This document shows positions 46,740 to 64,000 of a stretch of 64,000 nucleotides of DNA, one piece after another. How positions within the stretch are numbered: position 1 is the first letter of the stretch; the number at the start of each line of letters is the position of its first letter. The stretch covers positions 15,882 to 79,881 of the forward strand of contig NMRB01000184.1 in the NCBI GenBank assembly GCA_002633025.1, in the 5' to 3' direction. This DNA comes from Notospermus geniculatus. Its lineage: Eukaryota > Nemertea > Pilidiophora > Heteronemertea > Lineidae. A model generated the notes under the pieces. The model saw only the letters and a program-made list of their open reading frames with translations. It was not told the origin of the DNA and searched no databases. The translations under genes were made by a program, and so were the position numbers.

Positions 46740-48118
46740 TTGCCGGGATATTGACACTCCAGAGAAGACAATGGCTCCAGTTGACAGCGGATAGGAACAT
46801 CGGTGTCCATACCTCCGGGGTCACACTGAGTAGGCCTACTGAGAGTCCGTACGATTAATGACCTGTAGGCCTAAACAATCCGCTTAGTCCGCCCGCCCGT
46901 TGCCCTGGCTGGACACGATTATGGCCTTTTACTGTAAATCAGGGGGAGGCCTTTCTGTTACATTTATTTTCATAATAAACGTTAAGTCAGAAACACAAAC
47001 TGGTCTTAACTACTTACATTTCTTGCATCGAGCACAGATGGACATTTTGATTAAGAAATACATGTAGGCCCATTTTGGTTGTTTTCATAAGCTGTATGTA
47101 GAATGGTCTTGTTGTTATAGCAACTTGTGCTCAAGCGTTCATAAAAGGCAAGGGGCCTACCTATTCCTAACGTCAACAGATGATTTGTAAGAGTGTCTGA
47201 ACAACCTGTGGGTCCCCCTGCTAGAAAAGGGGTAAAAGCACGCTACATTAGTTTGAATTGGCGTCGACAACACGGCCTGGAACATAAACTGCGGTCAGAC
47301 GGACCAGTGCCACGGTTTTAGGACGAGTCCGAAGTCCATGTTGGTCAACTCTTGCCGGAGATCTTATACGGAGTGTGAGTCAGTCCAGAAGACGAAAGGA
47401 GGAGCGAATTCGGCGGTTGGGCGGGGAGCAACAGAATTCAATAAGGTGTTTGTGTGCAGGTCAGGGACATTCGGAGGATATTGTTGGATGAATTGCCCGC
47501 CACCATGTCCATGATGACGTACAACATGATGCTTCGTTGCGACATCAAACACACTCATTTCGGACGACCGGTCAAATTCCAGGACCGGGCGGAGACAGAG
47601 TATCCGAACCAGGCACAGATGAACCGGATGAAAGCTGACAAGGATCTGAGACGGAACGTATTGGCAATAAGGACGAATCCGTATAGGACAGAACCGATCC
47701 CGCCCGCGCCAGCATTCCGTGTTATCTCACGGTATGAGTTGGATGAGCTGGTCCAGAGACTGACGCGACCGACCGTCGCGAGCAGTCAACCGAAGGTTTG
47801 TAACGTCGGGCCTGACGTGGATGAGACTCTGATCATTGGGTCGAAGTCGCTGGATGTGGGATGCAGAGACGCGTTGGTTGAGAGACTGAACCGCCACACA
47901 CATACCAGTAAGATCAGGACATTCAGAGACCCTGCCAAGGTGATCGAGTTAAACAACAGAGAGCTAGGATCGAAACGTTCGCCCATGGCCGATGTGGACT
48001 GCTGAGACTCGATTGAGCAGTTGAGCAGAGACATTTTAGACGAAGAATTTCGTCGGTGGTATATCTCCCGGGGTAGTCTCATGGAACTAGAACTTGGAAG
48101 GGAGGTCGACAGACGTCA
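46740..48118. repeat. 1.38-kb direct repeat, copy B
   Basis: Second copy of 45358-46738, starting after the N. It lacks the minisatellite in front and continues on the right into sequence not seen in copy A. Confidence 0.9.
47454..48005 (+). CDS. Unrecognised conserved-looking protein, copy B
   Basis: Same product as 46054-46626; the 166 residues after the Kozak ATG at 47505 appear identical. The only coding difference is a 27-nt in-frame deletion with local changes just before that ATG. After the TGA at 48003-48005 the frame remains open for 41 codons (DSIEQLSRDILDEEFRRWYI onward) to a second TGA at 48129-48131. Confidence 0.55.
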   Translation: MQVRDIRRILLDELPATMSMMTYNMMLRCDIKHTHFGRPVKFQDRAETEYPNQAQMNRMKADKDLRRNVLAIRTNPYRTEPIPPAPAFRVISRYELDELVQRLTRPTVASSQPKVCNVGPDVDETLIIGSKSLDVGCRDALVERLNRHTHTSKIRTFRDPAKVIELNNRELGSKRSPMADVDC

Positions 48119-48400
48119 ACTTGTCCCCTGACCACGACAGAGGAGGAAGCGAGAACTTCGCCGCGTTTTGCGGTGAGAGGTCGACACATTCGTCTCCACG
48201 GGGTTTTGAGCTTCCTTCGATGCTTCGGCCAACCGCGCACCACTCACCGCAAACCGCGGCGGGACGGTCACGCTAGTGGTGAACGGGATCAGAGGGCCTA
48301 GGACGAATCAAGGATTTATAGAGACCATCACAACTGAACGGTATTGCATGCTACTCAACACAACATTAATTCTCTAACGGATATTTACTTTATTCAACAT

Positions 48401-48429
48401 AGTGCTCACTCCACAGTGGAGTGAGCGCT
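48401..48429. repeat. Short palindrome
   Basis: AGTGCTCACTCCACAGTGGAGTGAGCGCT, with almost no loop. It is followed by a second CpG-rich hairpin-prone segment. Function unknown; a broken MITE is possible. A similar inverted pair (CCGCGTTTTGCGGTGAG / CTCACCGCAAACCGCGG) is at 48160-48265. Confidence 0.55.
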
Positions 48430-49737
48430 GTGGGAGCGGAGCGCTAAGACGGGAACCAGTCTAAACCTAGACTGGTCCTCTGTCGCACAGGGACCTGTCT
48501 TGTCTAAAACCAGGAAGTTTTTGTAAGATGTGCTGCACTCAATGTTTGTCGTGTACTTTTTCACTGATGACATCATAATAATTCGACATTCATCGTTTAC
48601 CACTGTCTCCGCGTGTTCGTCATTTGAGGCCAGGTGTCAGGCTTGTGAGTGCAATACTCACAATCACCTTTGTTTTGCCTTCCTCCAAGGTTTTGCTGAA
48701 TGAGGTGAACTGGGGGGTATCTACAAAACTGAGACTCAAGACCTAAGACTCCAGACCCAATGACAATATACAGACCCCCCTACTGTAAAAGCAAGATCAA
48801 CAAAGGACTACAAAGGACCGGGATTCGAAGGGTGACCGCGATTCGAAGGGTGACCGGGATTCAAAGGACCGGGATCCGAAGGACTACAAAGCACAGACCC
48901 CAACTACAAAGCCAAGACTAACGACAAAACACTGAGCTGACAACAACCCCTTCAAGCACAAACCATTTTATTTCCGATGAACTCTACAATGACAGTTGAA
49001 CTGGATGAAACACACAGACAATTACAATACGACTTAATCATCCCCAACAGTAGCTAGTCTTTGAGATGCTCTCCCCAGAGGACATCAGTTTTATAAGATG
49101 CTAAAATAACCACACTGGCAAATAAGGCAAAATCATAAAATGCAAGTGTTCTAGTGATGATGCCCGAGTGACCACTCTGTTCCCACTGTGGAGGGACGAT
49201 GAGTTCCCACTTTGAACATGATGAAGGCACTAACTGAACAGGGCGACAGATGTCTCTGATCGACTCAGTATGATTGGTTCACTGCCTGTTAAATCTACCC
49301 CAATAATTCGTCATCGCCCAGTAACAGGTATCTGAACACTATAAACTAGCATACTCTATATACATCATAAATGGTTTAACTACAAGATTACGATACAAAA
49401 ATACAAACCAAGACGAGAAAGAGTGGAATGGTGAACCACGACTAGCTGTGCTTGAAATTACAAAGCATTGGAACTTAAAAACAATCTTCATAAGACAATA
49501 GTTATTTGAGACATGAGGAGAAGGGTGGGTATGTGTCGGCAACCGAGGTGGTGAGGTACTCGCCACTCTGCGAAGTGTCTGCTACCAAAGGCAACAGTCT
49601 CATGATGTCATGGTATCCAGTACATGTCCAGCGACACAGCCATTTTCTATAAAACAGTGTGCTAGATCAACCCTTAAACTGCCCACCCACACTTTTGGGA
49701 GCTGTTTCAAATTTCCCGCCAGTCCTGGCCCCCAGCC
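48430..49737. other. Spacer with no supported gene
   Basis: Lies between the plus-strand duplicates and ZFR. It contains a small array of ATTCGAAGGGTGACCGGG at about 48826-48880 but no exon with homology on either strand. Part may be distal 3' UTR of the minus-strand ZFR gene. Confidence 0.35.
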
Positions 49738-49920
49738 ATCACAGTCCAGAGCTGTGGTACTCATCAGACAGTCCAGAGCTGTGGTACTCATCAGACCAGT
49801 CCAGAGCTGTGGTACTCATCAGACCAGTCCAGAGCTGTGGTACTCATCACAGTCCAGAGCTGTGGTACTCATCAGACAGTCCAGAGCTGTGGTACTCATC
49901 AGACCAGTCCAGAGCTATTG
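49738..49920. repeat. Minisatellite CCAGAGCTGTGGTACTCATCA
   Basis: About seven units of 23-27 bp (GTCCAGAGCTGTGGTACTCATCAGACCA, some lacking GACCA). The sequence is open in several frames, so the long ORFs here are repeat artefacts. Confidence 0.9.
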
Positions 49921-50410
49921 TACTTGATGGCACAGCTGTGCATGAATAATGAATTGTTTCTCGCTGTTTAGACCAAACAAACTTTCTAAAATTGGTAAAA
50001 ACCTCTGGAGTTCTGGCAGTTTAAGGGTTAAGAAACCATTTCAGAATACAACAAGCCATTGTTTATATAATACCAACATAAAGTAATGATTACATCACAC
50101 GTAACTACTACAGCTTTTATAATCTTAGTTCTTACAGGGTGTTAAACAAGTTACTCAAGCTACGTTAAGCCGTCAGCAACTCATACGTAACAACTAATTA
50201 CTTGGGCATTAACGTTACAACCCAACCGTACCTCATTATGTGTATGTCTGTTTGACCGATGTCATACAAGGTATGTGTATATACAATGACGTTGAAACAT
50301 TTTCACTTATTTCTCAGCAATGTGCTTCAACATGATACACCTAAAGTATGTTACACATGATATGAAGACAACAAGAGTGAGACTCCGTGTAATACCACTT
50401 CGCTCTTGTC

Positions 50411-50541
50411 GAGACAGGGTTGGACCTACCAATACATTTTTTAGCCCGAGTAAAGAAAATCCCTATTGTTCAATAGTGCGTTCAATTCGGATTGTCTTTA
50501 CTTTGGCTAAAAAAAGTAATGGAAGGTCCAACCCTGCGAGA
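50411..50541. mobile_element. Foldback hairpin
   Basis: CAGGGTTGGACCTACCAATA at 50416 pairs with the inverted TAATGGAAGGTCCAACCCTG at about 50518-50537, and TTTTTTAGCC(C/A)..AGTAAAGA pairs inside. Arms of about 45 bp. Confidence 0.65.
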
Positions 50542-50756
50542 TATAGAGATTTTGTGAATACAACAAATGAGAAAGAATATATGTTTCTTGCTGACAGGAT
50601 TCGAACACGCAAGGATATTCCAGGAATTCTAGGGGTCATATGAACCCTGTCCGTACTGAAAGGGTGGTCTCACCTTAAAATCATGTTAAGTAGAACTTCA
50701 AAATTACCTCAGAATACCATTGGCTACTACAGTAGTTCAAACACTGGTGCTACAGT

Positions 50757-50848
50757 GGGTGATTTCAAAGTTGGTTTTAACACCGGTTTTACAATGCATT
50801 AAAGCATTGTAAAACCGATCTTAAAACCAACTTTGAAATCACCCAGTG
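50757..50848. mobile_element. Near-perfect hairpin
   Basis: GGGTGATTTCAAAGTTGGTT ... GGTTTTACAATGC | TTTAAAGCATTGTAAAACC ... AACCAACTTTGAAATCACCC. Arms of about 42 bp with a few mismatches and a tiny loop, probably a very short MITE. Confidence 0.75.
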
Positions 50849-51009
50849 TATAATGGATCAGTTATCAAATTGAGCTGGCTTTCTCTGTACCAAGCTTACC
50901 GCCTCCAAGAAGAGTTGAACAGTTCTATGTCAATGTTAAGTCTTTCAGCAGCTAAGCATCAGTGTAGATCTATAGCAACTACTATGATCAAGAGACAAGT
51001 ACTTGGGTA

Positions 51010-51150
51010 CTCAATTTACTGGTATCTGGAGCCCATAGAGTACCTGGGTACTGGACTGACTACCAGTACCGTTATCTGGAGCCCAGAGTACCTGGGTATT
51101 GGATTGACTACTGGTGTCTGGAGTCCAGAGAATACCTGGGTACAGAATGG
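51010..51150. repeat. Imperfect repeat of about 50 bp, three copies
   Basis: TATCTGGAGCCCAGAGTACC TGGGTA(C/T)TGGA(C/T)TGACTAC recurs three times with drift. It is non-coding on both strands as far as I can tell. Confidence 0.65.
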
Positions 51151-51690
51151 ACACCACCATTCATCAGGTCAGATTACCCAAGATAAAGAAGGTTACAACA
51201 AGAGCAACTTAAAATCTGTTGAGATTCTTTGTACATCGACAAAATTACACCAAACCTTTATATTCAAGTTAGTATGATGGAAATCGTTTGATCATAGAGC
51301 AATTTTTTGTAACAAGAAATCACCATCAATTCCAAAGCAGAGAAGACTATTAAGAAAATTTAAATGTTGTTTGTGTCAACGTTATGCACTTCTGCAAGTC
51401 ATTGAACCAAGTCTTATAAACCACATGATATCCAATCAAGCCATGAGACCCTCTGCCATGTCTAACATCAGAGTGCTCATCAACACAGAGTTCTATAAAA
51501 CTTCAAATACTTATTGCAAGGACTGACTTCCAACTTTTTGCTGAAGGAGGAACATGAATCCTACATCCAATCATCAGCAGTCGACTGCAGAGGGCGCTAG
51601 AAAATCCCCCGAACCTGGGAAACATTCCGGGTTAGACACCATCATGGTGACAACAACTGGACACAATTCTGCTAACACATTTTTCACGTT

Positions 51691-51696
51691 TTTATT
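51691..51696 (-). terminator. ZFR proximal polyadenylation signal
   Basis: TTTATT on the plus strand (AATAAA on the minus strand), 27 nt beyond the ZFR stop. It would give a very short 3' UTR; more distal sites in 49-51.6 kb cannot be excluded. Confidence 0.4.
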
Positions 51697-51722
51697 CAAT
51701 TAATGCCAGATGTCCGTCATCG

Positions 51723-63739
<12,017 letters not shown>

Positions 63740-64000
63740 ATAGCGGATCGTGTTAATTAAGAATGCTAGAGGCAAGACATGTTGCGAATTGTATGTTTTA
63801 TTCGTCAGTTGATAAAAGAGAAGTGACTTGGAAGGATGTTTGGGCATTTTGACAATGTTTGAGCAGGAATTTTTTCCTAAACTTTGGCGGGAAGTAGCCA
63901 TCGATCACGGCCGAAATAGATATCGAATTTCGCCGGTCGCCGGCTTCTAATGGAATCCCTGAGCACAGTGTGCGAAGCGACACAATCTGAATCATGAAAA
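63740..64000. promoter_or_regulatory. ZFR upstream region, promoter candidate
   Basis: Beyond the tentative first exon the sequence becomes CpG-rich (CACGGCCGAAATAG, TTCGCCGGTCGCCGG at 63906-63944). No other gene is seen before the window edge. It is placed as ZFR promoter by position only. Confidence 0.3.

Noticed and set aside
49610-49949. Two overlapping ORFs of about 100 codons
   Set aside because: They are translations of the CCAGAGCTGTGG minisatellite, open in several frames because of the repeat.

Overview
The window is animal nuclear DNA. Genes are split into many short exons with GT/AG junctions, and the proteins match metazoan families end to end. Spacers are full of hairpin (foldback) DNA elements, tRNA-headed SINEs and minisatellites, with the palindromic words AGGCCTA and ACATGTA unusually common. 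Together these suggest a marine invertebrate deuterostome, perhaps an echinoderm. The phylum is a guess; the families are not. Exon chains below were built by eye from homology and splice-phase agreement, and each complete chain keeps frame throughout.

Layout, left to right. (-) 579-1053: first coding exon of an unidentified membrane protein that runs off the left edge. (-) 5272-9774: C-terminal half of a gamma-glutamyltransferase (YwrD-like group); its 5' half is not found. (-) 12017-14796: TMEM64, three coding exons. 15.6-17.4 kb: GC-rich promoter-like spacer. (-) 18494-25118: PEPD (prolidase), 16 exons plus a tandemly duplicated alternative exon. (+) 25267-27927: DECR1 (mitochondrial 2,4-dienoyl-CoA reductase), divergent from PEPD across only 148 bp. 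(-) 28879-33931: IMPACT, with two internal exons duplicated and its first exon duplicated at 35090. (-) 35629-39677: a classical short-chain dehydrogenase/reductase, four exons. (+) 41.1-45.1 kb: CCAAT-rich promoter-like block, a basic exon and a Mab-21-domain exon that ends in a minisatellite. (+) 46054-46626 and 47454-48005: two near-identical copies of an unrecognised coding exon. (-) 51723-63739: ZFR (zinc-finger RNA-binding protein), about 20 exons.

There is no operon logic; these are independent housekeeping genes: proline-dipeptide hydrolysis, mitochondrial beta-oxidation of unsaturated fatty acids, Gcn2/translation control, glutathione/gamma-glutamyl metabolism, and dsRNA binding. One clear shared control region is the PEPD/DECR1 bidirectional promoter.

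Three head-to-tail duplications (29.3/30.5 kb, 33.6/34.8 kb, 45.4/46.7 kb) carry parts of genes. Two of them have a single N between the copies, which is what unmerged haplotypes or contig overlaps look like, so copy number should be treated with care. The most interesting biological signals are the two mutually exclusive-looking PEPD exons separated by a 44-nt intron, the TTAA-flanked MITE sitting exactly on the DECR1 stop codon, the mirrored YY1-like start codons of PEPD and DECR1, a perfect 70-bp inverted templated insert inside a hairpin MITE, and a minisatellite grown from the last codons and stop of the Mab-21 gene.
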